From NCBI GenBank assembly GCA_934636865.1, contig CAKUBI010000005.1, forward strand, positions 1 to 64,000: a stretch of 64,000 bases of DNA, written 5' to 3'. This document shows, piece by piece, positions 16,836-25,591 of this stretch (positions within the stretch are counted from its first letter, which is position 1; every line of letters begins with the position of its first letter). The stretch is from an uncultured Oscillospiraceae bacterium (lineage in GTDB: Bacteria > Bacillota > Clostridia > Oscillospirales > Oscillospiraceae). The position numbers and the translations under genes are program-made. The notes under the pieces were generated by a model. It saw only the letters and a list, made by a program, of their open reading frames with translations. It was not told where the DNA came from and did not search any database.

Positions 16836-17699
16836 TTACAGCTCGATGAGCTCGTACTCTCTCGTGCCGAAGCCGAGCTCGGCGGCGGCTTCCACGGTGT
16901 GCACGCCGCTGCGGCTCTCGATGCGCTCGACGAGGTGGTCGCGGCCCGGATCGTCGGACGCGTAGACGAGGTCGAGGCAGGCCTGATCGATCGCGATGGG
17001 ATCGAGCGAGGCGAGAATGCCGATATCCTTCATGCAGGGGTCCTCCGCCACGGCGCAGCAGTCGCAGTCAACGGACATGTTCTTCATCACGTTGATGTAG
17101 GCGATGTTGCCGGCAAAGTACTTTACAACGGACGAAGCCGCATCCGCCATGGACTCGAGAAACGCGATCTGGTCGGTGGACCACATCTCCTCGGGCTTGC
17201 CCGCGCCGTGGATCCAGGCCTTGCCCGCGCTCGAGCCGCAGCCGATCGAGAGCTGCTTGAGCGCGCCGCCGAAGCCGCCCATCGGATGCCCCTTGAAGTG
17301 GGAGAGCACGAGCATGGAGTCGTAGTTCGCCATGTCCTTGCCGACAAAATTCTTCCGGATGCGCTTGCCGTTCGGGATCTCGAGCTCGAGATCCGGACCC
17401 TCGGCGTCGAGGATGTCCACGTCGAAGAGCTTGCTCCAGCCGTGCTTGATCATCGTGCGGCGGTGGGCGTCGGTCGTGTTGCGCTCGCCGGGATAGGCGG
17501 TGTTGCACTCGACCACCGTGCCGTGCACGGCCTCGACCATCGGCTGCCAGAACTCGGGGGTGAGGAAGTTCTGGTTGCCCGGCTCGCCGGAGTGGACCTT
17601 GACGGCGACCTTGCCGGGCAGCTCCTTGCCCAGCGCCTTATAGAGTTCCACGACCTTTTCCGGCGTGATCTCCTTCGAAAAATAAACCTTTGCGTTCAT
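16836..17699 (-). CDS. DUF362-domain protein
   Basis: The 287-residue cytosolic protein starts at ATG behind AAGGAGG. The whole length is a DUF362 domain: N-terminal KVAVKVHSGEPGNQNFL, the central LVLSHFKGHPMGGFGGALKQ motif and a C-terminal DIGILASLDPIAIDQACLDLV block. Family members are often fused to ferredoxin domains; here no 4Fe-4S CxxCxxC cluster follows, only an isolated DCDCC patch. The biochemical role is unknown; some DUF362 proteins are linked to redox enzymes. It has its own promoter and is convergent with the lysozyme gene. Confidence 0.9.
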   Translation of the reverse strand: MNAKVYFSKEITPEKVVELYKALGKELPGKVAVKVHSGEPGNQNFLTPEFWQPMVEAVHGTVVECNTAYPGERNTTDAHRRTMIKHGWSKLFDVDILDAEGPDLELEIPNGKRIRKNFVGKDMANYDSMLVLSHFKGHPMGGFGGALKQLSIGCGSSAGKAWIHGAGKPEEMWSTDQIAFLESMADAASSVVKYFAGNIAYINVMKNMSVDCDCCAVAEDPCMKDIGILASLDPIAIDQACLDLVYASDDPGRDHLVERIESRSGVHTVEAAAELGFGTREYELIEL

Positions 17700-17786
17700 T
17701 TGGCTTGTCCTCCTTTAACTCTCTCGGCCCAAGCGGCGGACGGGCCGGACGCGCCGAAGGGCGCGCGGCCAAATCTTAACACTGAT

Positions 17787-17815
17787 AGCATAAAACAGAC
17801 TTGCCGCCGATGCAA
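17787..17815 (-). promoter_or_regulatory. Promoter of DUF362 gene
   Basis: On the minus strand TTGCAT (17810-17815) is 17 bp from TATGCT (17787-17792). It overlaps the weak ACTTGC/GCAAGT hairpin that follows the VWA gene. Confidence 0.6.
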
Positions 17816-17825
17816 GTGAAAAATT

Positions 17826-19577
17826 TTAATTGCCGAGCTCGCGAATCTCATCCTGAATGAGCCGCCCCGCCGCCGCGGCGAGCTGGTCCATGCTGCGGAT
17901 GCGGGCGAGGTCGCGGCCATAGATGGCGTTCGCGGCGGGAACGCTCGCGTTTTCGCCCATGAAAACGGCGGCCACGCGCACGCCCTTCGTGCGCAGCGCG
18001 CGGACCTCCTCGGCAGTATCGTCGATGCCGGTCTGGCCGTCGTATTCGCGGCTGAGGGGGATGCTGCCGCTCGGCAGGATCTTGTGGCTGTCGTCGGGCG
18101 AAGCGTCGGTCAGCAGGATCAGAAGGTGCCTGTCCGCGGGCGCGGACTGCATCAGCTCGCCCGCACCGCGCAGGGCGAGCCCGTCGCGATTCCACCCGGC
18201 GGCAAAGTAATTGAACACGTTGCGCTCGCCGTTTTTGTCGCCGAAATCCTTCAGAATGCGCAGCACCGTATAGCCGCGCAGGCTGCAGAAGCTCGTCACA
18301 CGCACGGGGATGGCGCACGCGGCAAGGCTTTTGGCGAGAATATAGCCCTGAATGGCGATCGTCTCCTGACAGTGCAGGCGCGAGGCCGACGCGTCGAGCA
18401 TCAGATCGACCGTGAAGCCGGGGTGATTCTCCTCGTCGCTGCGCAAAAACACGCGGTCGTCGTGCAGGACCGGCGCGCGCCAGACCCTTGTGCCGTCCAG
18501 CCAGCCCTGCCGGGCCGTGATGGATTCAGGCTGCTGGTGGATGAGCATGCAGTTGCGGATCTGCTCCGTCAGGCGCAGCAGCGCATTCTGATAGAGGTCG
18601 TTGTCGTGCGAGAAGGCGGCGCGGTTCCGCTTGGCCTGCTCCTCGGCCTGCTCGTAAAGACGCTGCGTGTCGGCGCTCATGGGCGTGTCCGGCGCGCTCT
18701 CGCCCTTCGTGAACCACAGGTGGCAGCCGAGGTGATTGCCGGTGCAGAGCTGCTGCTCGATGCGCGCGAGCTGCTGGGGCGCGTACAGGCTGCGGCCGAA
18801 GCAGCGCTCGATATAGCCGCGGTCCTCGCTTTCGCGCTCGTTGGAGCGCAGGCGGGCGCGCAGCGCGTTCGACGCGCGCACCATGCCGTTCTGCCCCGCC
18901 GCGGCGGAGCGGCCGATGGTCAGATCGTCCGTGCGGACGATCTCCACGGGCATGAGCTTGGTGAGAAGCGGCGCCCACTCATCGCCGAAGTGGATGCGCA
19001 GGGAATGCTTTGTATGCACGCTGCCGTCAAACTGGAGATATTTTAAGAAGGCCGCACGCACGGCGGCCTCCAGACCGTCCGCGTCCAGCGTGCCGGGGCA
19101 GGCGAGCGCCTCGCCGAGGCCCTTTTCCCACGGCGCGAGGAGGGGTGGCTTCTGCGCGAGCACGGTTTTCCACCGCTCGGACTGGAGTGCGTAGACGAGC
19201 TGGTTTTTCTCCATCCACTCCTGCCGCGAGAGCAGGTATTCCGACGCGAAAAACTCCGCCGCGTGTGCGCGCCGCAACTCTGCGAGCACGGGGCGCGCGG
19301 GCAGCTCCTTTTCATACACCGCGTTTTCAAGCGCCAGCCATGCAAGCTCGTCAAAGACGCTCTGGCGCGCGTCGCCCGCCCAGGAGGAGAAAAGGCGCTT
19401 CGGCATCGCATCGCCGAACCACTTGTGCACAAGGCCGATGACGCAGTTCATGTAAAAGTCCGGCGCGCCGTCCGATTTCATCGCAAGGAACTGCGGCTCG
19501 AACCGGTAGTCCCCGCACGCGGTCCAGACGAGGTTGATCGCCCGGCGCTGCTGGGCGCTGTAGCTGGAAGTTTCCAT
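17826..19577 (-). CDS. VWA-domain protein, NorD/CobT-like partner of MoxR ATPase
   Basis: The 583-residue soluble protein has a C-terminal von Willebrand A domain with an intact MIDAS motif DASAS (Asp395, Ser397, Ser399) and the conserved LLILLTDASPDD strand. The N-terminal ~370 residues are helical and Arg-rich with no recognised domain. Its start lies 1 nt after the stop of the MoxR-type ATPase gene, so the two are translationally linked. MoxR-VWA pairs act as chaperone systems that insert metals or activate target complexes, as in NorQ/NorD. No nitric oxide reductase or metal chelatase is nearby, so the client is unknown. Pair identity is firm, function inferred. Confidence 0.88.
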   Translation of the reverse strand: METSSYSAQQRRAINLVWTACGDYRFEPQFLAMKSDGAPDFYMNCVIGLVHKWFGDAMPKRLFSSWAGDARQSVFDELAWLALENAVYEKELPARPVLAELRRAHAAEFFASEYLLSRQEWMEKNQLVYALQSERWKTVLAQKPPLLAPWEKGLGEALACPGTLDADGLEAAVRAAFLKYLQFDGSVHTKHSLRIHFGDEWAPLLTKLMPVEIVRTDDLTIGRSAAAGQNGMVRASNALRARLRSNERESEDRGYIERCFGRSLYAPQQLARIEQQLCTGNHLGCHLWFTKGESAPDTPMSADTQRLYEQAEEQAKRNRAAFSHDNDLYQNALLRLTEQIRNCMLIHQQPESITARQGWLDGTRVWRAPVLHDDRVFLRSDEENHPGFTVDLMLDASASRLHCQETIAIQGYILAKSLAACAIPVRVTSFCSLRGYTVLRILKDFGDKNGERNVFNYFAAGWNRDGLALRGAGELMQSAPADRHLLILLTDASPDDSHKILPSGSIPLSREYDGQTGIDDTAEEVRALRTKGVRVAAVFMGENASVPAANAIYGRDLARIRSMDQLAAAAGRLIQDEIRELGN

Positions 19578-19578
19578 C

Positions 19579-20493
19579 TCAGTCGGTGAAAAGGCGGCTG
19601 CGCTCGAGCTTAGAGGGAATGCGCGCGGCGATCACGTCGCGGATCAGGCCCTGCTCATAGGCGTCGAAGGCCTTGTTCGTGATGCCCATGTCGAGCGCCA
19701 TACCGGCGCTCACGCCGCGGCGGATCAGGCGCAGCGCGTCCAGAAGGCCGCGCAGGTCCAGCGCCTTGGACGAGATCTCCGCGTTCTCGCACTTTTTCTG
19801 CAGGTCGAGGAACAGCTGTACGAACTGCCCGCGGTACTTTTTTTCAAGCGTCGGGAACTCGTCGCCAAGCAGGCGCGCAAGGCCGCTTTCGTCGATCGGC
19901 GGCATCTGGATGACGACGAAGCGCGAGGTCAGCGCTTCGTTCAGCTCGCGCGTACCGGCGTAGCCGTAGTTCATCGTGCCGATGAAGCGCGCGGCGCCGT
20001 CAACCTCCACGCGCTCATAGCCGGGCACATCGATGGCGCGGCGGAAGTCGAGCGTCGCGTGCAGCACGGCGAGCGCTTCATTTTTAGCCATGTTGATCTC
20101 GTCGAGCACGCCGAAGCCGCCGTTTTTTGCGCAGAGGTACACGGGGCCGGGGCGGAAGCGGACCTCGCCGCCCTCGAAGGTGTCCATGCCGATCAGGCTC
20201 GCCGCGTCCATGTTCACGTGGAAGGAAACGTCCCACGCGGGGCGGGCGAAAACCTGCGCGAGATTTTCCGCCAGCACATTCTTGCCAGTGGCCTTGCTGC
20301 CTGCGAGCAGCAGGTTTTCGCCGCAGAGGATGGCGGCGATCGCCGCCTCCCACACATCCCTGCCGTAGTAATGATAGCGCGGCTGCGGCACGCGGCTTTT
20401 GAGCGCCGGGGCGGTGGGGTACTGCGCCTGAAAGGCGCGGATGCCGTCGATCAGGTCGGGGCTGACGCCCTCCTGCGTTAAAAATTCAAACAA
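19579..20493 (-). CDS. MoxR-family AAA+ ATPase
   Basis: This 304-residue ATPase is of the CbbQ/NorQ/MoxR type. The Walker A loop is AGSKATGKN (residues 64-72), with Asn in place of the usual Thr/Ser after the invariant Lys. Walker B is GVLDEIN (Asp131, Glu132), sensor I is Asn175 (IGTMNYG) and an arginine-finger candidate is Arg191. The start is TTG at 20493, with AAAGAG about 9 nt upstream and an in-frame TGA immediately before; no ATG is available in the N-terminal part. The VWA partner follows with 1 nt between. It probably remodels a protein complex together with that VWA protein. Confidence 0.9.
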   Translation of the reverse strand: MFEFLTQEGVSPDLIDGIRAFQAQYPTAPALKSRVPQPRYHYYGRDVWEAAIAAILCGENLLLAGSKATGKNVLAENLAQVFARPAWDVSFHVNMDAASLIGMDTFEGGEVRFRPGPVYLCAKNGGFGVLDEINMAKNEALAVLHATLDFRRAIDVPGYERVEVDGAARFIGTMNYGYAGTRELNEALTSRFVVIQMPPIDESGLARLLGDEFPTLEKKYRGQFVQLFLDLQKKCENAEISSKALDLRGLLDALRLIRRGVSAGMALDMGITNKAFDAYEQGLIRDVIAARIPSKLERSRLFTD

Positions 20494-20601
20494 ATCGGAT
20501 CACTCTTTCTGCCATTTTTTCCGCTCCTCATCATAGCACGCAAAAAGCAGTTTGCAAGCGGTTTTCGTGAATTTTTGCGCGCTGTTGGCACATTTTGACG
20601 C

Positions 20602-20632
20602 AAAAAAGAACGGCCCGCTGCGGAGCGGGCCG
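20602..20632 (-). terminator. Terminator of the lipoprotein/DUF3137 block
   Basis: CGGCCCGCT (20611-20619) pairs with AGCGGGCCG (20624-20632) and is followed on the minus strand by TTCTTTTTT. It lies directly after the 62-residue membrane protein and separates it from the MoxR/VWA pair. Confidence 0.85.
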
Positions 20633-20638
20633 CTTTTC

Positions 20639-20827
20639 TTATTTATGCCGCGCGGCGTCGAGAAAGAGCAGCGTCAGTGCGATATAGAGCGCGCAGGCGA
20701 GCACGAGGAGCGCGCACAGGACCGTGCACGCGATGCGAAGCCCTTTCTTTTCCCGGAGAAGGTGCGGGGCGGCGAACAGCCCCGCGAGCGCCAGCACCAG
20801 CAGCACTGCGGCGGTCATGAGCGTCAT
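20639..20827 (-). CDS. Small two-helix membrane protein, 62 residues
   Basis: The protein starts MTLMTAAVLLVLALAGLF and has two hydrophobic segments (about residues 3-18 and 29-53, ACTVLCALLVLACALYIAL) with a basic loop REKKGLR between them. Its ATG overlaps the stop of the upstream DUF3137 gene by the classic ATGA arrangement, which supports real, coupled translation and rejects the longer Arg-rich frame to 20911. It is the last gene before a terminator. No family is recognised; coupling suggests it acts with the DUF3137 membrane proteins. Confidence 0.7.
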   Translation of the reverse strand: MTLMTAAVLLVLALAGLFAAPHLLREKKGLRIACTVLCALLVLACALYIALTLLFLDAARHK

Positions 20828-21738
20828 ACGCGATCCCCCTGTGCGCTGAGCAGGCCCTCCGCGCGCAGCATGTCGAGCATGCCGGTGAACCATTCGAGCT
20901 CGCGCAGGCACTTTTTCTGCATTGCGTCCATATCGAGCTTTCCTTTTCCAAGCTCGAACGAGCCGCGTCCGGTCTGCACGGCGATGTGCAGAGCGCCGGA
21001 AGGCAGAAAGCTCATGTAGACCTCGCCGCCGCTCCGGTCGGCCAGAGCCAGAATGCCGCGCATCAGGCCCGGCGTGAGAAGCCGCAGCGCCTCCTGCGCG
21101 TTATCCGCCGTGACGAGAAAGCGCTCGTTGAAGGCGACGTCCGCCGTCTCGATGAGGCTCTTTTTGAGCTGCCTGCGCAGCGTCCGGCTCGACGAGGAAA
21201 GGCGCACCGCGCCGGAAAGCGGCGCGTCAAGGCCGCACACGAACCACTGGCCCTGAAAAACGCGCTGCTTGGTGTCCCGCCACTGCTGAAGCTCCTCGTC
21301 GTACTGCGAGTCGATCTGAAAAAGCTCCACGTCGCTGAAGGCGACGGGCAGGCCCCTGTACGCTGCGCGGACCAGATCGCTGCCGCCGCTGCCCTGATGG
21401 GTGAAGGGAAACGCCATGTGCGCACTGTCGATCTCCGTCCCGGAGATCTTGCCGAAGGGGTCGTATTCGACGGTGTCGAATACCCTGTGCAGCGAGCCGA
21501 TGACGACGTTGTCGCCGAGCATTTTTTTGATGGCGCCGGTGTGCCTGCTCAGCTGCCAGCTGCCCGCCATCGCGATGATAAGACAGAGGATCGAGACCGG
21601 GATCAGCCCCATGGCGGCGAACAGGATCATCGCGATGCCCGCGCCGTAGGTCACGATCTTAAAGATCCCTGCCTTGCTCCGGTGCGCCTTGAGCGCCGCT
21701 TCGAGCTCGGCCTCCGTCAGCTTGATCGATTCTTCCAT
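20824..21738 (-). CDS. DUF3137-like membrane protein, copy 1
   Basis: The 304-residue protein has an N-terminal charged helix, two adjacent membrane segments (about residues 26-62, IVTYGAGIAMILFAAMGLIP then SILCLIIAMAGSWQL) and a large soluble domain with the pattern seen in DUF3137 proteins: a beta-rich part containing GLPVAFSDVELFQID and QGQWFVCGLD, then NERFLVTADNAQEALRLLTP. Function of the family is unknown. It overlaps the small membrane gene by 4 nt and follows a second, divergent copy of the same architecture with 39 nt between. The start ATG is preceded by GGAGGGCAGCA. Confidence 0.75.
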   Translation of the reverse strand: MEESIKLTEAELEAALKAHRSKAGIFKIVTYGAGIAMILFAAMGLIPVSILCLIIAMAGSWQLSRHTGAIKKMLGDNVVIGSLHRVFDTVEYDPFGKISGTEIDSAHMAFPFTHQGSGGSDLVRAAYRGLPVAFSDVELFQIDSQYDEELQQWRDTKQRVFQGQWFVCGLDAPLSGAVRLSSSSRTLRRQLKKSLIETADVAFNERFLVTADNAQEALRLLTPGLMRGILALADRSGGEVYMSFLPSGALHIAVQTGRGSFELGKGKLDMDAMQKKCLRELEWFTGMLDMLRAEGLLSAQGDRV

Positions 21739-21777
21739 TGCTGCCCTCCTGTCAGAATGTAATGGATGTGTTTGTTT

Positions 21778-22698
21778 TTATTCCCGCGCGGCGAAGAGGC
21801 CGCAGCCGCCGAAGAGCAGGTCGAGCGTGCGCGCCATCTCCTGCAGCGACGCAATATAGCTGCGCCGCACGGCGTCAAGGTCGCGCACATCGACATGGCC
21901 TGCCACGGCGGCGAAGCCGTAGTCCGTTTCGAGCGCGAGGGAAAGGACGCGCCCGTCCCAGCTGAGACCGAGAAGCGTTCCGTTCAGCTGGCGCTCGAAT
22001 TCGCCGAGAAAGTCCATGAAGTCCGGCGTGAGCAGACAGAAAACGTCCTGCTCCCGCGCCGCCTCCGCGCGAAAGCGCCGGTCGAAGTCCTTGTGGCCCG
22101 TCCGGACGCCGATAGGGGCGTCCGCCGTGCGCGCGGTGACGCGGATGGCAGACGGCGGCGCGCTGCGCGTCTCGCAGCGCAGGACGAGCCCGTGAAAAAC
22201 GCTCTTGGGCCGGTTCTCGTACCCGTCGTGCGCGTTGCCGACGCGCTCAAGGCGGTCGAGCTGCACATTGGCCGCGGAGAAGAGCACGCCGCGGTGCTCG
22301 CCCTCGTGGAAGCGCTCGACCGTGCAGACGTCCCACGGGCGGTCCACAAGGCCCGCGCGCTCCAGATATGCCCGGTCGATGCACATGCCGGGGGTGCGCA
22401 GGTCGGGGCCGAAGGCCTTGCGGAACTCCGCGCGGAAAAAGCCGCCGAGCTGCTCCTGCATCAGGGCGTCGAGCTTTTTGCGCGCGCCGCCGCTGAGAAA
22501 GACCGCGCAGCAGATGCCGCCGGAAAACAGCACGCCCGTCAAGACCGCCCGAAGCGCCGCGTCCCGCAGAACGAAAAACGCGAGCGTGCCGCCCAGTGTG
22601 CCGAACAGCCCGATGAAGAACCAGGCGTACGACATGGTCTGATAGTGCCCGAGCTTTTTCGAGAGCGCCGCGTCGCTGAGCGTTTCCTTTTTGATCAT
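21778..22698 (-). CDS. DUF3137-like membrane protein, copy 2
   Basis: The 306-residue protein is built like its downstream neighbour: a short charged N-terminus, two membrane segments (about residues 18-60, YAWFFIGLFGTLGGTLAFFV and AVLTGVLFSGGICCAVFL), then a soluble domain containing NRPKSVFHGLVLRCET, FRAEAAREQDVFCLLTPDFM and a C-terminal helix. I prefer the ATG at 22698, with GAGG 6 nt upstream, over the ATG at 22719, which lacks a ribosome site; the longest frame runs into the upstream lipoprotein gene. The two copies are divergent paralogues, suggesting a hetero-complex. No catalytic motif is seen. Confidence 0.7.
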   Translation of the reverse strand: MIKKETLSDAALSKKLGHYQTMSYAWFFIGLFGTLGGTLAFFVLRDAALRAVLTGVLFSGGICCAVFLSGGARKKLDALMQEQLGGFFRAEFRKAFGPDLRTPGMCIDRAYLERAGLVDRPWDVCTVERFHEGEHRGVLFSAANVQLDRLERVGNAHDGYENRPKSVFHGLVLRCETRSAPPSAIRVTARTADAPIGVRTGHKDFDRRFRAEAAREQDVFCLLTPDFMDFLGEFERQLNGTLLGLSWDGRVLSLALETDYGFAAVAGHVDVRDLDAVRRSYIASLQEMARTLDLLFGGCGLFAARE

Positions 22699-22726
22699 TT
22701 CATCCTCATTTCTTATCATGGCGTTT

Positions 22727-23662
22727 TCAGATATCCCAGCTGTCCATCCAGTTTTCGCCCCAGTCATCCGCCGGGTCATACGGCGCGTCAGGGATCCAGC
22801 CCGCGGGGTAGAGAAGACCGTCCCCGTCGTGGTAGGCAAGGCCGTCTTCGCCGATGGTGTAATCGTTGCCCAAAAGATAGCGGTTCACGCCGTCATAGTA
22901 CCAGATATGGAAGGCGGAATATTCATCCTCGTAGAATTCCGCGTTTTCCATGTCTGTATAGGTGTAGAAATCGGCGCTGCGGTAGAAAACGCCGTCAAAG
23001 TGCTGATCGCCGCCGTAACGGCCGAAGCGGTCGGCGGAAAGGGTAAAGCTGTTGCCGTCGCCGCCGGGGCAGAGGTAGGCGCGCGTCCCGTCGTCGTAGA
23101 GGTAGAGCCCCATGCCCTCGCCCTCGTCGTTGATGGTGCCGCTCATGGAGTAGTCCGGCGAACAGGCGATGTACTGCATGAGCGACGAATCGATGACGAT
23201 GGTCTCGCCCAGGGCGTTCTGCCACATGCCGTCCCAGTTGCTTTTATCCCATTCGACGATCTCCGCTTCATCATCGCGGAGGAAGGTGTGGTGGTCGATG
23301 GAGAACCCGCTGCCCTCGCCGTTCTGGTTCGGAAGCAGCACGCCGTCCTTGCGCAGGAGAAAATTGTAGAGAAAGCCGTTGAAGAAGATCATCGGCCGGC
23401 CGCTCGCCTCGGACAGCTCGAATTCCCCGCGCCCGCCGAGCCCCCAGCTGGTGCGGTAGGCGTAAAAGCCCTCCTCGCTGTTGAAATAAAGCTTCGAGGT
23501 ACCGTCGATGCTCCACATCCCGTCGAGAAATTCCATATCCATGACGGCCTCGGGGCCGTCATCCGGCGGCGTGTCATCCTGGGCGGTATTGCCGCAGGCG
23601 GTCAGGCTCAGAAGGAGCGAGAGCGCGAGCGGGAGCAAAAGAAGGCGGCTTCGCCATGTCAT
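22727..23662 (-). CDS. Lipoprotein A, unknown function
   Basis: The 311-residue protein has a lipoprotein signal (LLLLPLALSLLLSLTACGN, lipobox Cys23). The mature part is acidic, aromatic and Gly/Asp-rich (FLDGMWSIDG, YSAFHIWYYDGV), with beta-repeat character, and ends in a Trp-rich acidic tail. It was probably built from a repeated ~90-residue unit, since the DGMW motif recurs (EWDKSNWDGMWQNALGE). It lies 18 nt downstream of another lipoprotein gene and just upstream of the DUF3137 pair, in the same direction. No family is recognised; an extracytoplasmic binding or sensing role is only inferred. Confidence 0.75.
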   Translation of the reverse strand: MTWRSRLLLLPLALSLLLSLTACGNTAQDDTPPDDGPEAVMDMEFLDGMWSIDGTSKLYFNSEEGFYAYRTSWGLGGRGEFELSEASGRPMIFFNGFLYNFLLRKDGVLLPNQNGEGSGFSIDHHTFLRDDEAEIVEWDKSNWDGMWQNALGETIVIDSSLMQYIACSPDYSMSGTINDEGEGMGLYLYDDGTRAYLCPGGDGNSFTLSADRFGRYGGDQHFDGVFYRSADFYTYTDMENAEFYEDEYSAFHIWYYDGVNRYLLGNDYTIGEDGLAYHDGDGLLYPAGWIPDAPYDPADDWGENWMDSWDI

Positions 23663-23680
23663 CCTGATCCACCGCCCTTT

Positions 23681-24769
23681 TTAGTAGCAGACGCTGAAAA
23701 ACAGCGCGCTGTAGGGATCGACAAGGTCGATGTCCATGATGCTTGCCTCGGGCGAGATGCTGTTGAGCTGCATCCGGCTGGCGCAGTCTCTGTAGTTGTC
23801 GAGCTGCGCTTCGGCGGCAAAGACAAGGCCGTCGTACTCCTCGGGCAGATAGACCACGTAGCTCTTGGTCAGCACCATCGCCCAGTCGCCAACGTTGTAC
23901 TGCCAGTCGGTCGAGTAGGCGAATTCGACAGTGTATTCCTCGCCGTTCCAGTCGATCGTATGGACATAGTAGTTGTCGCCGCGCTGGCTGTTGCCGTAGG
24001 CGGTAGCGGCGGTGAGCCACATGCCGGTGTAGTAGTCGTAAAGCTCGCTGTCGGTGTTGGTGATGTACTGCCCGGTGAAATACGGAATGGACGAATCCGG
24101 AATGTAGCAGATGGCGTCAAACTGGATCTCGCAGATGCCGTCATGGACCTCGTCGCTGTTTTTCACGACCTCCCAGTAGCAGTCGCCCACGGCATAGCCG
24201 TCGCCAAGGCCGGAGTAGCTGGCCGTGCCGTTTTCAAGAAGGTAGGTGCCCGTGTCCGCCACGGCGTTGATGTGCAGGCCGTACTCGGAGAAGTACGGCG
24301 AGGCGGCGGGGTCAGCCTCGGTCTGGTCCTCGTGGAAGTAGGAATAGTCAGGCTCAAAGACATAGCGCTCGTCGGCGTCCCAGAACCAGACCATGCGCGT
24401 CTGGCTCATGTCGGCGTGGTCGAAGGTCACGACCACGTCGCTCTCGCCGTCGCCGGTGATATCGTCGAACGAAATGGTGAAGCCCGTGCCGTCGTCGTTC
24501 GCGTCCTCGACCGTCATGGGGAAGGACACGCTGTCGAACAGTACCTGTTCTTTTTCGTCGCGGTAGAAGGCCGCGCTCTCGGGGCCGACGGTGACGAGGA
24601 CCTTCACGCTGCCCTCGCCCTCGTGCGTGATGGTGCCCTCGGCGGCGACCACGCCGCTCGCGCGCCAGTCGTCGCCCGCCGCGTCGTCGCTGCCGCCGCC
24701 GCAGGCGGTCAGGCTCAGCGCGAGCAGCAGAGAAAGCGCAAGGGCCGGGAAAGCTTTCTGCATATTCAT
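23681..24769 (-). CDS. Lipoprotein B, unknown function
   Basis: The 362-residue protein has signal ALALSLLLALSLTACGGG with lipobox Cys23. The mature domain is Asp/Tyr-rich and all-beta in appearance (EGSVKVLVTVGPESAAFY, FTISFDDITGDGESDVVVTF), including a calcium-loop-like ITGDGESD. It lies between lipoproteins A and C, all on the minus strand with short gaps, and shares their leader style and acidity but little obvious sequence. The start ATG follows GGGAGAAAGAAG. No known domain is recognised. Confidence 0.75.
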   Translation of the reverse strand: MNMQKAFPALALSLLLALSLTACGGGSDDAAGDDWRASGVVAAEGTITHEGEGSVKVLVTVGPESAAFYRDEKEQVLFDSVSFPMTVEDANDDGTGFTISFDDITGDGESDVVVTFDHADMSQTRMVWFWDADERYVFEPDYSYFHEDQTEADPAASPYFSEYGLHINAVADTGTYLLENGTASYSGLGDGYAVGDCYWEVVKNSDEVHDGICEIQFDAICYIPDSSIPYFTGQYITNTDSELYDYYTGMWLTAATAYGNSQRGDNYYVHTIDWNGEEYTVEFAYSTDWQYNVGDWAMVLTKSYVVYLPEEYDGLVFAAEAQLDNYRDCASRMQLNSISPEASIMDIDLVDPYSALFFSVCY

Positions 24770-24801
24770 CTTCTTTCTCCCTTCTTCAAGGTTGGGCGGG
24801 C

Positions 24802-25563
24802 TTACTCAAGACGCTCGTAATAGTCGTTTTCGCCGCCCCACATGATCGCGTCGCTGTCGAAATGGGTGAATTCATAGGTGACGTTGTCGTACAGCGAGGA
24901 TTCGGCAAAGTACACATCGTCAACGTCGGGCGAGGCGGTGATATAGCCGCCGTCCACCTCGGTCGCTTCCGCGCCGGGCGCGCGCTCGTAAAGGCCCCAG
25001 CTGCCGTCGCCGGCGATGTAGATGTAGCTGTCGGCGTCAAGGTCGCCGTCGAGGTACCAGATGCCCTCAAGGTGCGAAACGTCGCCGCTGCCGCTCAGGT
25101 CCGTATCGCCGTCATCGGAATCGTCCGAGCCGTCGCCGCCGCTGCTGCTCTCATAGCGGAACGTGCCGAACGAAGCGATGTACACCGTGCCGTCGGAGTC
25201 GGGCACGAACTGGTAGGCGACGCCGTCGTGCTCGTTGTAGGCGTAGATGCAGTCATAGTCCGCGCTGTACTGTAAGTAGCCGCTGGCGGCGAGGTCCTCG
25301 GCCCGGCTGATCTCCCAGCGCGTGCCGTCGCTGTCGATGAGAAGAGAATCGTAGGGCGTGCCGTCCTCAGGGAGATAGCAGCCCTCGTAATCGCTGTAGT
25401 CATAGCTGTCGTAGCTTTCTTTGACGAAGTCCTCGAGCGTCAGCGGGGCCGTGTCAGGGGTGGTGTCGTCCGTAATGTCGTCGTCCACGGCGGCGTCGCC
25501 GCAGGCGGTGAGCGTCAGCACGAGCAGCAGCGTGCAGAGCAGGGCGGATAGTTTCTTGTTCAT
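24802..25563 (-). CDS. Lipoprotein C, unknown function
   Basis: The 253-residue protein starts at the ATG behind GGAGGAAGAAAGAC; the longer frame to 25671 overlaps the DUF2442 gene and has no leader. The signal LSALLCTLLLVLTLTACGD carries the lipobox (Cys21). The mature part is extremely acidic (DDDITDD, SSGGDGSDDSDDGDTD) and contains two copies of an EGxxxxDG/LEGIWYLDGD beta unit related to the DGMW motif of lipoprotein A, so A and C may be distant paralogues. It is the first lipoprotein of the block, 28 nt after the DUF2442 gene. Confidence 0.75.
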   Translation of the reverse strand: MNKKLSALLCTLLLVLTLTACGDAAVDDDITDDTTPDTAPLTLEDFVKESYDSYDYSDYEGCYLPEDGTPYDSLLIDSDGTRWEISRAEDLAASGYLQYSADYDCIYAYNEHDGVAYQFVPDSDGTVYIASFGTFRYESSSGGDGSDDSDDGDTDLSGSGDVSHLEGIWYLDGDLDADSYIYIAGDGSWGLYERAPGAEATEVDGGYITASPDVDDVYFAESSLYDNVTYEFTHFDSDAIMWGGENDYYERLE

Positions 25564-25591
25564 GTCTTTCTTCCTCCTCATTAAAAAACGG

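Noticed and set aside
22691..24820. A 709-codon plus-strand frame across the lipoprotein genes
   Set aside because: Low-complexity Val/Ala/Gly/Arg composition typical of an antisense shadow; the minus strand encodes three lipoproteins with lipoboxes and ribosome sites.
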